From Podospora pseudocomata (Eukaryota; Ascomycota; Sordariomycetes; Sordariales; Podosporaceae), in NCBI RefSeq assembly GCF_035222375.1, contig NW_026946364.1, positions 744,001 through 808,000 on the forward strand: a stretch of 64,000 nt of DNA, given 5' to 3'. The notes beneath the pieces were generated by a model. The model was not told the DNA's origin. It ran no database searches and saw only the letters and a list, made by a program, of their open reading frames with translations. Below, piece after piece: positions 44,533 to 56,769 of the stretch; positions within the stretch are counted from its first letter, which is position 1; each line of letters begins with the position of its first letter. The translations under genes and the position numbers were made by a program.

Positions 44533-46290
44533 TAAAAGAGCGAGCGAGAAGCGTGCGAAAGATACCACATCGTGTTTTTTTTTTTTTTTGGCTATGAGAG
44601 AAAGAAAGCATGGTATGACTGACTACTACAACCTACGGGGCATTTCACGGACTGGGTGGGATTTGGATATCATCAAACCACCAACAAATGGGGGGACGGC
44701 GTTTGAAAGGAGTAATTTTTGGGAGACAAATGACATGGACTCGAAAAGAGTTGGTTTACAATATTTTTTGGTCTTATTTTTATTTTTAATGTCTTGTTCG
44801 AGATGCATCGCATCTAATGGACTTGACAGTTACATTATATATATATACATATTTACAAACATTTATATTTTTCTTTTTACTATCGTCAACTATTCATCAT
44901 AAGACGGGTGAGTGACTTTTCACACACAATTCAGGCAGGGAAAAGCCTCGCTGGCGCGGGCTGGCAAAAGACAGATCTTCAACAACGCCCATCTGTCCGA
45001 AAGGGCCACGTCCATTCTTCCAAGAAATCAAACCAGTCCAACCCCTCAGCTCTGAGACTTGGCTCTCAAAGGTCACAAGAGAGAAACAGCAGACAGGACC
45101 CCATCCATCCAAGCACGTACGTAACCGTTACCATTTCACCCTGTTTTCTCGTTCATGCAAGTTTTTTCTTCCTAGTAAAAACCCACGTTCGGCGGTCCCC
45201 ACATGCTGCAATGCAGTGTGATTGTGGGGTATGTACTTCGACAGTGTGCGCGTGTGTGGGGAGTGGACCGCTGAAGATATCATGCCATTTCTGGGCTTCT
45301 GGAGTTGGTGGCTGGGCTTGGCTAAAGCCGTTTGCTACTGCCGGGGGCGATGTGTATGACCATGTGGGTATGAGATGGGAGTGGGTGGTGGTGATGGTGT
45401 TGGAATACCGAAGGCGCGAGAAGACGAAAGGCTTTATGCAGCTCTAATGCGTCCGTCTAGTTTGGATGAACAGCTTTCCAAAACATCAACAAAAACATCC
45501 ATCCAACTTCCATTGTTGCAGAAAATGGGGTGATAGTCTCAAAAATGATATGGTCATTCCCCCCAAATCTGATATTAATCACAAGCCAGTCCAAGTCTCG
45601 GACATAATTTTATTCTCCGACGACAATAACCCCTCCAACACAAAAGTCAACCCCTCGACAATCTAAACAAAACCCCTTACCCAGTAGTTCGGTTTCTGAT
45701 ACGTCATAGTAGTCACCATCCCCTTTAAGCTTAAACAAACTTCCCCCTTTTTTCTCAGCTTCCTCTTTCTACTCGAACCTCACACACAAAAAGTCAACAA
45801 CGAAACAGCCCCTCAAAAATAGAGTGTTCCCAAAAGTTCTTGTTCATTACACTAAGTAATTATTCCATATCCGCCGTGCTCGCTGTCCATTTTCCCCAAA
45901 ACCCGCCCACAGCCCCTCCATATTCAGCTATTTTTCAGCTGATGTAGTGTAACATGAATAAATGACAATAGCCATCCGTAGCCGCCCCAAAACAAAAAGC
46001 TTGGTGTGTACCCTCCGGACTCCGGAGAGACAAAACGATAACCCAGACGCGATTCCAAATCCCCAATGAAACACGCACGCCCTCTTTGCGGTCCAAAAAA
46101 AAAACAGAAAAAGGGCAGGTATCACAAAACAAATACAACAACCTCCCAATCCATCCGCCTGTCCAGTAGCCATGCCAACCTAACAATCCGACAAGAGAGC
46201 ACCAAAATCACTGGAAACCAACATAAACGCCTTGTTTTTGAAAGCCCATCCGGATCATATACAAAGTGGGAAGGTGATGGAGCAAGCCAA
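44533..46290. other. Convergent 3' flanks of NAD kinase and the homeobox gene
   Basis: 1.76 kb between two stop codons, with a T-run at 44575-44590 and AT-rich TATATATATATACATAT at about 44836-44852. A 179-codon frame (44908-45447) has no recognisable content. No gene seen. Confidence 0.5.
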
Positions 46291-48424
46291 TCATCTCCAG
46301 TTCCCCTGACTCAAACTCAACAACCCAGCCACGGCATCCACATCGCTCTTTTTGCTCGGGCTCACATTGCCCCTCATGAACCTCTCCACCTCGTCGTCCA
46401 GAGCAGCCCTCGAAGAAGCAGGGCTCCTATTCTCAGCCTCTTCATCCTCAAATATCTCCAAAACAGAGTCCTGGGCCGCCCGCTTGTCACGTCTCTGGCC
46501 CCGGCCCTTCACCGGCGCGGTGTTAGCTCGGTCGTTCAGGGCCGTCTTGTTGTTTGCCGGAGTGCGGCGGGAATGCTTCCTGTGATCCTTCTCTGACCTT
46601 GTAGCAGAAGAGGGGAGAGGGCGGCGACCTGTGGTTGCGGATCCCATGATTGATTGGGCGTGAGAGTAATAAGGAGTACGCGGGTTGCCGTCTTCATCAG
46701 GGCTCCAGTTCTCCTTATCAGAATCGTGACCTGATGGGGAATACCGTGCGTGAACTTTGATCTTCTCCGAAGTGCTGCTGACGACCTGCTGGTTGTCATG
46801 GTTGGCCTTTTCGCTAAGCCCCATAACTGACTGCATCCTCGCAACACTGCTCGACGCTCTACCGAGCTTTGCCTTCTTGGCCGCACCTGGGCGAGAAGTG
46901 GCCTTGCTGATGGTGGCGTTGCGCTTGGCACTGCTGCTTTGCTGAAGAGGGCTGCCGCCGGTTGAGCTGGTTGACCTCAGAAGGCTGATAGCTGCGATGG
47001 CGGAGCCATTGCTCTCATTCTTGGCTTGTGCGGTAAGTGCATCCTCGCGGTTCTCAGCATCACAGGCAAACTCCCAGGCGTGCACATCTCTTGACCTTCC
47101 ACGAGTGAGGCGAGGCGGTAGTGGGCTGTGGCTAGTGAGAGAACTGGTGAGAACTGAAATGGGAGGCAGTGTGACAATAGGAGAAGCACTGTGGCTTCGC
47201 TGCAGGTTCGGCCGCCGAATAGAGCGAAGTGACTGCAGCATGTCAGGGGTTGGTGGAGCGGCAATGGGACGCGGTGGTGAAATGGTCGAGGCTACAACTT
47301 CGGCCTTGCCTTCCAACGACATGGAGATGCGGAAACGAGAGGGTTGTGTGCTTGGTGGTGGTAGGATTGAGCCAGCAGAGAACGCTGGTGGGCATGACGA
47401 CGAGAAGGATTCGAGGCTGTAACCCGGGTTAGGAGACACGGTGATAGGCTGCATCATAGGTGTTACCCACGAGAAGGGCTCATCACGACCAGCCGTCACT
47501 GGTGCCGGTGTCGTGAATGAGTTGCCAGTATTCCACCTGTTGGAAAGATAACCAACCGACGCCGAGAAGGACTGTGACAGCGCTGAAGACTGGTCGTGAG
47601 CGGGTCTTGGTTTAGGAGCAGGGGTAGCCAGCTCCTTAGCGTTGTCCCGGGGTTCCTCCCACTTCCTAGTCTCGCGGGGTACTTCGGCCACTGGCTCGGC
47701 CTCCTCCCCAGCTTGAGATACGGGTCTATCTGGCTGGGTGGGGGACGTCGGTTTCTGCTCGGGTCGTGATAATGACTGAAGCGGGGAGGTGTTGGTGATA
47801 TCGGAACTAAAAGCGGTGTTGTAAGGGGCGGGGTCAGAAGAGAGAATCTGCATGCCGCCGTATCTGAGGGCCGCAAGCTCCTGCGGCGATAAGGGTCGTG
47901 ATTTTCTTCTGTCGTTTTGTCTTCTGTTTTGGAACCAAATCTAGCCGCTACATGTTAGTGCCGATTCGACAGAGACAGAGAACCGATACGCGTCCTATTC
48001 CTCGCTGGCACTAACCTGAACCTCTTTTTCGTTAAGTGAGACGCGTTTTACAATATCGAGACGCGCTGCCTTGTCAGGCTTAGGGTTGGCATTGTAGGCC
48101 GCCTCGAGGATCGCCTTGTCTTTGGCACTGCAGAACGCGTTTTTGTCAGTAAATCGAGGACTTTACTCGGCAAATAATGCCATAGCCCGGCGGTGTCACA
48201 TACGCGGTGCGTTTCCTCTTGCCCTTGGGGTGTCTTTCGTTCTCCCCCACTGATCTCAAAAACTCTGGTCTGTATTCGGGTGACGACTGCTGGGGAATTG
48301 CGGGGAGGGCATTGGCGGTGGTGGGAGAGCTCGACTGCTGTTCGTCGCCCGACACAGCGGGGGATTGGGCACGAGGAGCTGGTGACGGCGAGGAGGCGCG
48401 TGGTGAAGGAGCTTGGTGATCCAT
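46291..48424 (-). CDS. Homeobox transcription factor, YOX1-like
   Basis: Nuclear DNA-binding regulator. Exons 48424-48204, 48127-48016, 47940-46291 (introns 48203-48128 and 48015-47941), 660 residues. The homeodomain (~66-125) is assembled from three exons: KGKRKRTA, then AKDKAILEAAYNANPKPDKA ... VSLNEKEVQ, then IWFQNRRQNDRRKSRPL. The recognition-helix Trp113, Phe114, Asn116 and Arg118 are all present, so DNA binding should be intact. It is a typical, not TALE, homeodomain. The N-terminus is Ser/Pro-rich; the C-terminal region contains WEFACDAENREDALTAQAKN and GSAIAAISLLRS, a segment shared by fungal YOX1-like factors as I recall. The target and pathway cannot be read from sequence; yeast Yox1 represses cell-cycle genes. 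Confidence 0.92.
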
Positions 48425-49407
48425 TGTCAATTGGTATTTGGGGGGGCGGGGAAGGGGGTATATCGTGAGAGGCGTGCCCGAGTCAGCAGGACATGCTACA
48501 ATGGGACCGTCGCAAAGCTTGAGATAGTCTCTCGTCGTCGTCGTGCTGCTGGTGCGGAAGGGTGAAGCTGTGCCGGAGAGCAACGGACGAGGCAACAGAG
48601 GAGAGAGAGAAAGCAAGAGAAAGGTCGGTGAACGTGTCGACGCGCAAGACAGGGAAATCCGTGGCAGGAAGGAAGGCCCTTTTGAAAGAGGGGGTGGATA
48701 TGTTGCAGAGCGTGCCGACCGCGATCCTGGGTACCTTCTGGTGCAGAAAGCACAATCATCTAAAAAACGGACCCACGTCGTGTGCCGGGGCTCCGCCCAT
48801 CTGCTCTGCCCGCGTCTAACTGCAGCCAATCACAGGCGCCGAAAACGCGATTGACGGTCCCGAATAGGAAACGAAGTCAACAATTCCAGCGTCTCGGAAG
48901 TGCTTTCCTCGAGCAACCCAGCGCCAAGCCCATTTCAAAATTCAAGGTTTCTGCAAGTCCCGCATCCCACCACCTTCCCTGCCTTTTTATTTTAATTCTT
49001 TTAAATCAGGAAGGGGTGAACGCGACACGCGACTTTTTGTCGATTTAAATGGCAATGGAACCCAGGTCTGTGCTCTTTCTCCCCTACTCACTGCACGCGC
49101 TCATCAATTGTCAGCTAAATTGAGCACTCCTCGTCATGAATTGCTCCCGTAATTGGCTTTTCCCGGTGCTTAATTAACCTTCGCATCGGCGGCGGCAAAC
49201 ATCGTCACTCTGGCACGATACCAGTCCAATATGCCGCTGTTGTTTATCGAAAGAGCATGCATGTATGGGAGCAGTTTTATATGCACCTGCAATGCACGAA
49301 ATCTCCTCTTGAACACATACTGATCTTATCAGCTACGAACCTAGGCAAACATATCGAAACCATTACCTTACCTTTACTGACCTCTCCAGAGCAACAGCAC
49401 CTCCCCT
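48425..49407. other. Homeobox gene promoter and 3' flank of the first GRF gene
   Basis: 983 bp upstream of the homeobox start. A CCAAT box (GCAGCCAATCACAGG) occurs at about 48822-48836. CG-rich next to the homeobox gene, AT-richer from 48960 on. No gene seen. Confidence 0.55.
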
Positions 49408-50612
49408 TCAGACATCCTCAACGGCGCTTGCTTGGCTACTTCTTATCCGGTCTCTTTCATCCAATGTCATGATGACTGCCTCCACCACCTGCTTGATTGA
49501 CGCCGGGTCCAACGAGGACTGCTGGCTGGGTGAGGTGAAGAGACGCCTATTAACCGGAGCAGCCGCCTGGCCCTCCTCGTACATGTCTTCATCTTCCTCC
49601 TCGATATATGGTACCCGAGGCGTATACAGCCCGTTGACTGTTTCGTTGACTGTTCGGCTGGTGGTTGGTGTAGGCGGAAGCTCATCGCTCTCTACCCTTC
49701 TTTGGCGCTTGGAGGAGCTTCCCGTCCTCGATTCTCTGGTAATAAGAAGACTATTTCTGGGCGTCCTCGCTGATCCGCTTGTCGGCGTCGGCATGTTCCC
49801 AAGGCCAAGGCCGAGCTTCCTTTTGTGGCTCGGGGTAGAGCAGACACTGCTTGCAGTGTCCCGAAAAGACCGTTGAGAGGAAAGCTCAAAGCTTTCAAAG
49901 CCTTTCAACACCGTACTTGTCCCAGAGCTGACTGACACGTCGTCATTTGGCACCGGTACCAGATACATCTGCTGGTACTTCGAGCGGGAACCACCCCATT
50001 GGTGGGGTGCTTGGAAGATAAATGCTGGCGCAGGGCTGTTCTCAAGGGCAGTGTGCATCTCGTCTTCCTCATCGTCCTCATCATCCTCCTCCCCGTTTTC
50101 TCGGCCTTGCTGACTCCTCGATCTCAAGTCGTCGTAATTATCCCACTGTCCCTGCCGAATACCATGTAGATGGTTTGACGAGGCCTCTCCCTCCAAAGGT
50201 AGCCTTGTAGGGTCAATCCACCAGCTTGTCTCGCAAGGCTCATACTTGAACTCCCTCTCGTACGCCCTGTGCTTTGACTCCAACTCATCCTCAAAGGAGT
50301 AAAGGCCACAACCACCTCGCGAGATCGGATCCCAGTTTGGGCAGCCGTAGTACCATCTGCCTTGGTTATTGTTCTTATTGCCCGTGACTTGCTTCACGCT
50401 CAACTTGCTACGGTCCTTGCAGTTGCCTGGTGCCGGTTAGGTGGACTCACTTCCTTATCGCCAGGTGTGGAGGACAGCTTACAATAAAACACGCCATCAA
50501 TCATTAGCAGTCCTTCTTTTCCGAGCGCAGAAAATGGGCGCCACTCTCGATGATTGCGCCGGTGCGCACCAGGACATTCTTTCTTTGACTGGGAGGATGG
50601 CGGTGAGTACAT
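49408..50612 (-). CDS. GRF-type zinc finger protein 1
   Basis: Exons 50612-50483 and 50426-49408 (56-nt intron), 382 residues. The intron splits a cysteine codon; splicing yields DGVFYCNCKDRSKLSVKQVT then NQGRWYYGCPNWDPISRGGC. This gives the GRF pattern: C44-x-C46, G66-R67-W68, C72 and C83, a single zinc finger thought to bind single-stranded nucleic acid, found in APE2, TOP3A, NEIL3 and many small fungal proteins. A WW-containing segment (YEPCETSWWIDPTRLPLE) follows. The rest is disordered: an acidic run (GEEDDEDDEEDE), Ser-rich sequence and a short C-terminal helix (DPASIKQVVEAVIMTLDERD). No nuclease or helicase domain accompanies the finger, so the role is unknown. A second GRF gene lies immediately upstream on the same strand. 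Confidence 0.85.
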
Positions 50613-51107
50613 CCTGACAGTTTGGGTAAGCGAGGAGAGTTTGTCGATGAGAAGTCAGGAGAAGAAACAAGTGGGAGTGAAGCTCGTCAAGATAGGACCA
50701 GATAGTTGCTCTATTCACAGATGAAATTGAGCAACTCGGCGCTAAAAGGTGGGGTCATAATTGTAGATTCGAAGGGGGCACCGAAGAGAAAACGGCCTGG
50801 TGATGTGACAGCCCGCTTTTGTAGCCTGTCATCGGAGCTTAGCCATCTTCGTGATTGGGTCGGACAGAAAGGTGGTGCAGCTGCATCAATATTCTTCAGC
50901 TCAGGCTTTCTCAAGGCACACTTGCATACGATCGACTCAGCATTGGAAACAGTGTACAAAATCAACGCTGTAGATTGAGAGCAGATAAGCTGCTTGATCA
51001 TGATATAATCTCATTCACCTTAGCTGGAGGTGTTGTCGGCTAAAATACAAACAGGCAGCGCACCAAAACTCCGAGCTTCGTGGCCTCGGTGCGTTGCATG
51101 TATGCAT
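50613..51107. other. Spacer between the two GRF genes
   Basis: 495 bp containing the promoter of the first GRF gene and the 3' flank of the second. No gene seen. Confidence 0.5.
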
Positions 51108-52383
51108 TCAGAGATGCACTCGGATTGACCACCATGGATGCCTTGCCATAACTCCACGCACCGCTTTTACCATGCCTCCCAGCTTCACCGTCCCCATGTC
51201 ACCAACGACGGGCACTTTCTCCTGCTGCTTCTTAACGACAGCATCCTCCCCCTTCAACTGCCTGATCAGATCTTCCCTTGCCTCCACCTTCTCCTTTAGA
51301 ATGGCAGTCTCTCTGTTCTTGAGCTCAACGACCTCCTTTTCACCTTCCAGGTCTTTCGCAAGGGCCTTGTTTTCCACCTTCAGAACCTCGTTCTCTTTCT
51401 TCAGAGCCTTTACCTCCATCTGAAGAGCTCTGGGCCTCCTGTGGTCAGATTGCTCATCTTCTTGATCACTGGTAGTCAAGTCGATGAAATGGTGAGCTTT
51501 TACTGACGATTTCTTCCCCGAGGTCGGAGTCCATGGATAGTCGAAGGTATGCTCATCCCATCATCATCGTCGTCGTCCTCGGCTCTTCCACCCTGTGTTT
51601 GACTGATTACCTCCTCCCCCTCGTCCTCCTCTCCATCCCCCTCCACCTGCTGCCACGACGTGCTTCCCCAGTGCGAGTCCTTATCCCGATCAATGAAATC
51701 ATCGTCGTCCTCAACCTCCTCGGCCTTCACGTCAATACTACCCAACATATCGCGCAACCTCTTCCCATTCCCCATCTGACTCCGTCTCTTTCTCCCGTTT
51801 CCAGCAACCTTCCGCAACCCACCACCCTCGGAGAACCTCCCTTCGGCCGTCTCGGCCAGCCACCGCTTTGTCACGCACGGCTCAGATCCGTTCTCTCTCT
51901 CCCACTTCCGATGAGCATTTTCCATGTCTCCCTCCCAGATCCAAGTCTCACATGCTCCGTGCTGGCCCTCGGGTTGCCACTTGGCACATCCCCAGTACGG
52001 GCTCTCGGGCCGCTTGGATGTTGGACCACCGATACGACACTCAAGAGGGAGATCACAGTGGCCTGAAGGGTTGGATACATGTTAGCTTTTGGACAATCCT
52101 AAAAGATAATGATGAGGCTTCGAAGGATTTCGAGAGATACTTGTGGAACACCAAAAGATGACCAACACCCCCTTTTGACTCGCTTTCCAAACTTCTTGGC
52201 AATCTTTCAAGATATCTCAACCATCGCTTAATTCCTTGATATTTTATCACACTCTCCAATCTTCCTGTTCACAGCGGGAAGAGGGTACTCACAGTGATGG
52301 ACGCCTTTCTTCACAAACGGCGGGGCTCGGGGGACATCCTTCGTCACGTCGCCGAATGGCTGCCAGCAGTCGATTTTCTGCAT
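51108..52383 (-). CDS. GRF-type zinc finger protein 2, with coiled-coil C-terminus
   Basis: Proposed exons 52383-52293, 52062-51508 and 51460-51108, 332 residues. Intron 1 (52292-52063, 230 nt, donor GTGAGT) splits a Cys codon at the same place as in the neighbour: PPFVKKGVHHC joins to HCDLPLECRIGGPTSKRPES, then PYWGCAKWQPEGQHGACETW. The finger has C31-x-C33, C56 and C68; the usual GR(W/F) is replaced by ESPYWGC. Next come KWERENGSEPCVTKRWLAET, an acidic Asp-rich run, and a coiled coil (MEVKALKKENEVLKVENKAL ...). The last intron is uncertain: 51507-51461 (47 nt, GTCAGT) restores the frame, but a 3-nt-shifted acceptor would too. Unspliced, the protein stops at 51500 and the coiled coil would be lost. 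Function unknown. Confidence 0.72.
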
Positions 52384-55300
52384 GTGAGAGGCGAGACAGG
52401 GCCAGGCCACCGTTGTTGTTTGGAGAGGGATTGGTAGTGAGAGAGAGGTAGGTGTTGGAGATGTGATGTGGTAATGTGTATGATGAGGGAGGATGTGAGG
52501 TTGAAAGAAGAAAGAGGGTTTACTCATGCATGGGAATAACAATAGGATTCCATTACTGATGATGAAGACGGCATGCCTAGGTAGCGGTCCGTATAGATAC
52601 ACTGATCAAGGCATGATCGAGATTCTGTAAGAAAGGTAGGAACGCCTGGGCAGGCTATTGTCAAAAGGCTGAGATGGTTTCATCGATATGTAGAGCAGAG
52701 AGGAGGCCCGAGCTAAGGTGGATTCGTACATCCTCGATTGCCTCTCTGGTTGACCATGACACCAAGATCTCGAAAATCTCGTGGGATGATCTGGGGCTGT
52801 GGGTAAACTGCGAAACCTTTTTATTACTGAGCTCTGCGATCTTTGAGGAACAGTGTTCAGAAGAAGAGCCTAGGGTGTCAAATGTATATGCCGAGTAGTA
52901 GTATTGAGAATGGCAGTCAAAAAAACAATGATGGCGATCCATTTTGACAAGTTTTACACTCTGCTACAGCAACAGGCTTCTCACATCTATCTTGTATCTT
53001 CCTCTGGATCAAGCCAGAGGTCAGGTTAGAAATGAGTCTCTGTCACGTCATAACAATGCCAGGTTGTCAATCAGCTTGTCATGCCCAGCACAGATTGAAT
53101 GTCATTTATGACTAGAACCCTTACAACAACTTGAAGTCTTCAGGTCACCGAGTGATTGGCTGTTTATAGCTCGTCATTGCAGCATCAACCTCGGGGCTAT
53201 CTACCTAACCATCTGACTTAAATGTAATAAACCCCTTTAGACGACACCAACAATATTCCCAACTACTATGATACATTATTCTCCTAAATGATGACAGACC
53301 TGAGTCAATCCACCTCCCTACCTCAAGCACTCACTCTGAGGCCAACCAGGGTTAGGGTCCACACCCCTTCCCCCCAATTCAGGGGTAACTCTCCCCCCTT
53401 TTCAATCCAAATTCCATGATGCCAAGCCTCCCGAGGAGTAACATCGTTACTCCCGCCTCATCAACAAGACAGGCAAGACAGACACAATAGTCGTCTAGCC
53501 AAGGAGACTTACGCAGTCAGAATCGAGTGGCACACCTACTCCTCTCTCTCAAGAATGACCGGCTTCCTCCATGACGCACGTTTTGGCCTGTCCAACCTTC
53601 GGCAGTTGGCATCCCCCGTAAAAGCAGTTGCCGAAAGAAAGTCAGGAACAGATCGCCCAGAAAGTGCACCTTTGGGTCGTCTTCGTCGTCATCATCATCA
53701 GGATACGAAGCGGCTGTGCTGTTGATTATTCCGGGTAGACCTCCCCGATAAATCATCAGATCTGAGCTTTTGTTGAACAAAAAGGTCTTGAGCGTTCGAT
53801 TTCGGATGTTGTTGGCCCTGGAGTTACGCCCGCTTTCACAAACCACCAGACAGGTATCGTGGCAAGGTCTCCATCACTTCGGGTTCTTGACCTGAACTAT
53901 AGCTAACCCGGGTGGTTCCAAAGTGAGGTACGTGTTTGTGTAGCAAGCGTGATACGAGATGACGCAGGTAAGCCGGGCAGCCAGTGGATGACAGCTACCT
54001 GCCTATCCGGGTGTAAAATGACAACCTAAAAGTCTCAAGTCAGCTTTCCCTCACGGGACTGGATGACAATGTCAAAGTAAAGAAAACTGCACAACATGAT
54101 GCCCAACTCAGCTTCAACTCTCATCACAACCCTGGTTATCCAAACCATAACCTCGTGAAATCGATTTGATGGTTGGCGATTGTTATCGTCAGAGACCTTA
54201 TACGAGGGGGGTGCGATTCCTTCTTCAAAACATACAAGGTCTCCAACGTTTGCCACGTACCTGCTCTGCCAATTGGTAGAGTTACCGGTCTGCTTGCGTC
54301 GGCTGATGTTGATTGATTGATAGGGCCAAAATGGAAAAGAGGAAACGGTAAATATGGCCCGCGGGTTCGGGTTTGGTTAACTTCTTGTTGCATTGTGAAA
54401 CATACAGACAGAGACGTGTGTGTGTGTGTGGTCTGCAGGAGAAAGAACAAGGCGAGACAGACATCATCATCAAGAAAAAAGGTTGGCGCGGAGAACCCGA
54501 CTCGGCTGTTAGATTTCGTGGGGGGAAATCATGCAACGCTGAAAAGGAAAACCCGATCCCGTGAGCCAGGTCGCGGTCATCGGGTTGAAATGCATGTGTC
54601 CGTAAAGGCAGGCACAGCTGAGAAGGGTGGTAGGTACCTGACACACAAAGACCCATAGGGCGCAACCCGTTGTTGGTGAGATCATGGTTGGTGGCTGAGA
54701 AGCGATTGGAAGAAACCGTCTTTCCGGTTTCCGATCCCATACCAGCTGTGCGGACTCTGTCGCCCAGCATAATATCTGCCAGTCGGGAGACTGCCCGTTT
54801 AGAGGTTGCATATGTGGCGTTGATGGCCTATAGGTAATCAATATCAGCGATAACAGCCCTACGCTTCAACAATGTAGCCGAAGAGACGAACCACGGAGAA
54901 ATCCCGAGAAATACGAGGTTGCCAAAAAGCCCAAGTGAATTTCCCCCCCGCCTGTCTATCCGATTGTCTGTGAAGACGCCAGCGTCAGAAGCCCCCTTTT
55001 CCTCTATCGTGACCGAACCGTCCATCTAGACAACCCCAAAAAAAGAAACTATCTACATCGTACAGCCCGACCCAATGCCGTTCTCTCCTGACCCTCCATT
55101 TTGCCAAGGTTCCAAAGACGCCCTGTGGTTACCTGTCCAAACACAAAATTCGCGCAAGCCAGAATATGCAAGACATCAATCATCCCGGGATGTAAACGCC
55201 AAGTCCAAGCCCCCTGAAAAGAAAAACAAAAGAAAACAAACATCAGAACCGTCAGCAACCATGCAGCCCTCCTGCACAGATCCTAAAAAAGATGCCATGG

Positions 55301-55472
55301 CAGGAGTCGTGTCGTACGCCTCCGCCCAAGATAACCAATGAAACCCGGCCTATCAAACGCCCGCGGCTCTGTCCAATGCCGTAGTCGCGGGCGGTAAGAA
55401 GCGATGTCGTAGTGGTTCTCTGCATTGATTGCAGCTGCCACTGGTGGTGTCTTCACCGACCTCCGCGGAACC
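52384..55472. other. 3.1-kb gene-poor region between GRF protein 2 and the GH18 gene
   Basis: Open frames up to about 110-160 codons overlap on several frames. The clearest isolated one is 53517-53846 on the minus strand (109 codons, with an Asp-rich run), of no family I know. A TG run lies at 54417-54430. No tRNA or mobile element seen. Confidence 0.5.
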
Positions 55473-56769
55473 TCAAGAACTGTGAAGCGTCCTAAACCCG
55501 GCTGTGATCAAGCTCCTCTTGCTGTCTTTGGAGTCCGAGGGTGCGCTCCAGTAGAAGAGTCCCTGCGTAAAGTCGGTCAGTTATGTTTCACTAGGGGAGA
55601 GAGTGTTGGCTATAGGCTTACTCCGAGACCTTTCTGCTTGCAAAATGTAGCTTTGATCTTCACCGTGTCCGGATTGTCGTAGGTAACGAACCCGCCATCA
55701 CCACCAACACATTGTGCTGCCACGGCACGCTTGTCCACCTGCTCTTTGGTGCCTTTCCTGGGAAGCTGACTGTAGTCAAAGGATCCATCTTCACCCCCAG
55801 CACCCCTATTCTTGTGCCCCGGGCCTGTGACGTTGAGAAAGCTTCGCCCAAAGCATGGAATGCCCAGAAGGATCTTGTTCGCAGGAACTCCCGAAGCCAT
55901 CAGAAACTGGACACCGGACGCCCCTGATTCTTCATCCTTGCTCATCGAATACAGCTGGGCATGGTGGCCACCTTTGGGAGTCCATGTACCGAAGAAGTCG
56001 TAGGCAACGAGGTTGATTGCATCAAGGTACTCGGACGCTCGCCCATGGTCGATGTTCTGAAGGACAGCTCGGGCTGCAGGCAGGGCAGCGGTGAGCAGAT
56101 AATGGTCCTCGGGTAGATGGAGTCGAATTGCTGCCATGAGGGCGAGGAAGTCATTGCCTTGCTGCGGATTGCAAGGATATTCCCAGACAACTAGGTTGGT
56201 TAGCTACAAGAACGCGGGATAAAATGAGGTCATCATTGACCGCTAGAGGCGAGCAGCGGTGAAGCTGTAAGTTTGTGTGCAGGAAAGGTTGGGGGTCACG
56301 TACTGTCAATGCCGTCAAGGCCTGATGCTTCCACCAGCCCTCGGGCCGAGCGGGCAAAGTTGTCACGGAGTATAGTGCTTGACGCCACAATGGGAAATGT
56401 CTCAGCTGAAGCTCCTCCGCCAATAGACAAAATCACTTGTAAGTGCGGATATCTTTGTTTCAGATGCATCAACGATCCCAGAGCACCCTGAACACCATCG
56501 CAAGGTGCTCGAGCATCTGCCCACTCGTCACTGAGCTGGTAAACCCCGTGTCAGCCTGTCTGTCTTTGTACACTCGAGGAGGATGGACTTACAAAAACTC
56601 CTCCGTCGGCTGTCACGTTGGCGAAAGCATAGTAGACTCTGTTGATGCATCCGTAGTTCAGGGCGCCGGGGGTGTCTCCTTTGTAAAGCCTATTGTTCGG
56701 CCAATACACGGCATTGGTGTACATGACATTGGAGGCATTTGTTATGCGAGACTTTCGGGAGGAAGACAT
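55473..56769 (-). CDS. GH18 chitinase-like protein, intracellular, altered catalytic motif
   Basis: Exons 56769-56593, 56535-56304, 56190-55622, 55562-55473; 355 residues. The fold is GH18: VMYTNAVYWPNNRLYKGDTP (beta 1), LSIGGGASAETFP (SxGG motif), catalytic region GLDGIDIVWEYPCNPQQ (residues 132-148), INLVAYDFFG (in place of the usual M-x-Y-D), and the terminal GLFYWSAPSDSKDSK. The family motif is DxxDxDxE; here D133, D136 and the proton-donor E140 are present, but the Asp just before Trp-Glu is Val138. The acceptor at 56191 follows a good branch site (GCTAACC), so this is not an obvious splice mistake. No signal peptide is visible, so the protein is probably cytosolic. It may have low activity or bind chitin or another glycan. 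Family assignment is firm, activity is not. Confidence 0.88.

Noticed and set aside
44908-45447. 179-codon frame between NAD kinase and homeobox gene
   Set aside because: Lies in convergent 3' flanks, has no recognisable content, and no promoter-like context.
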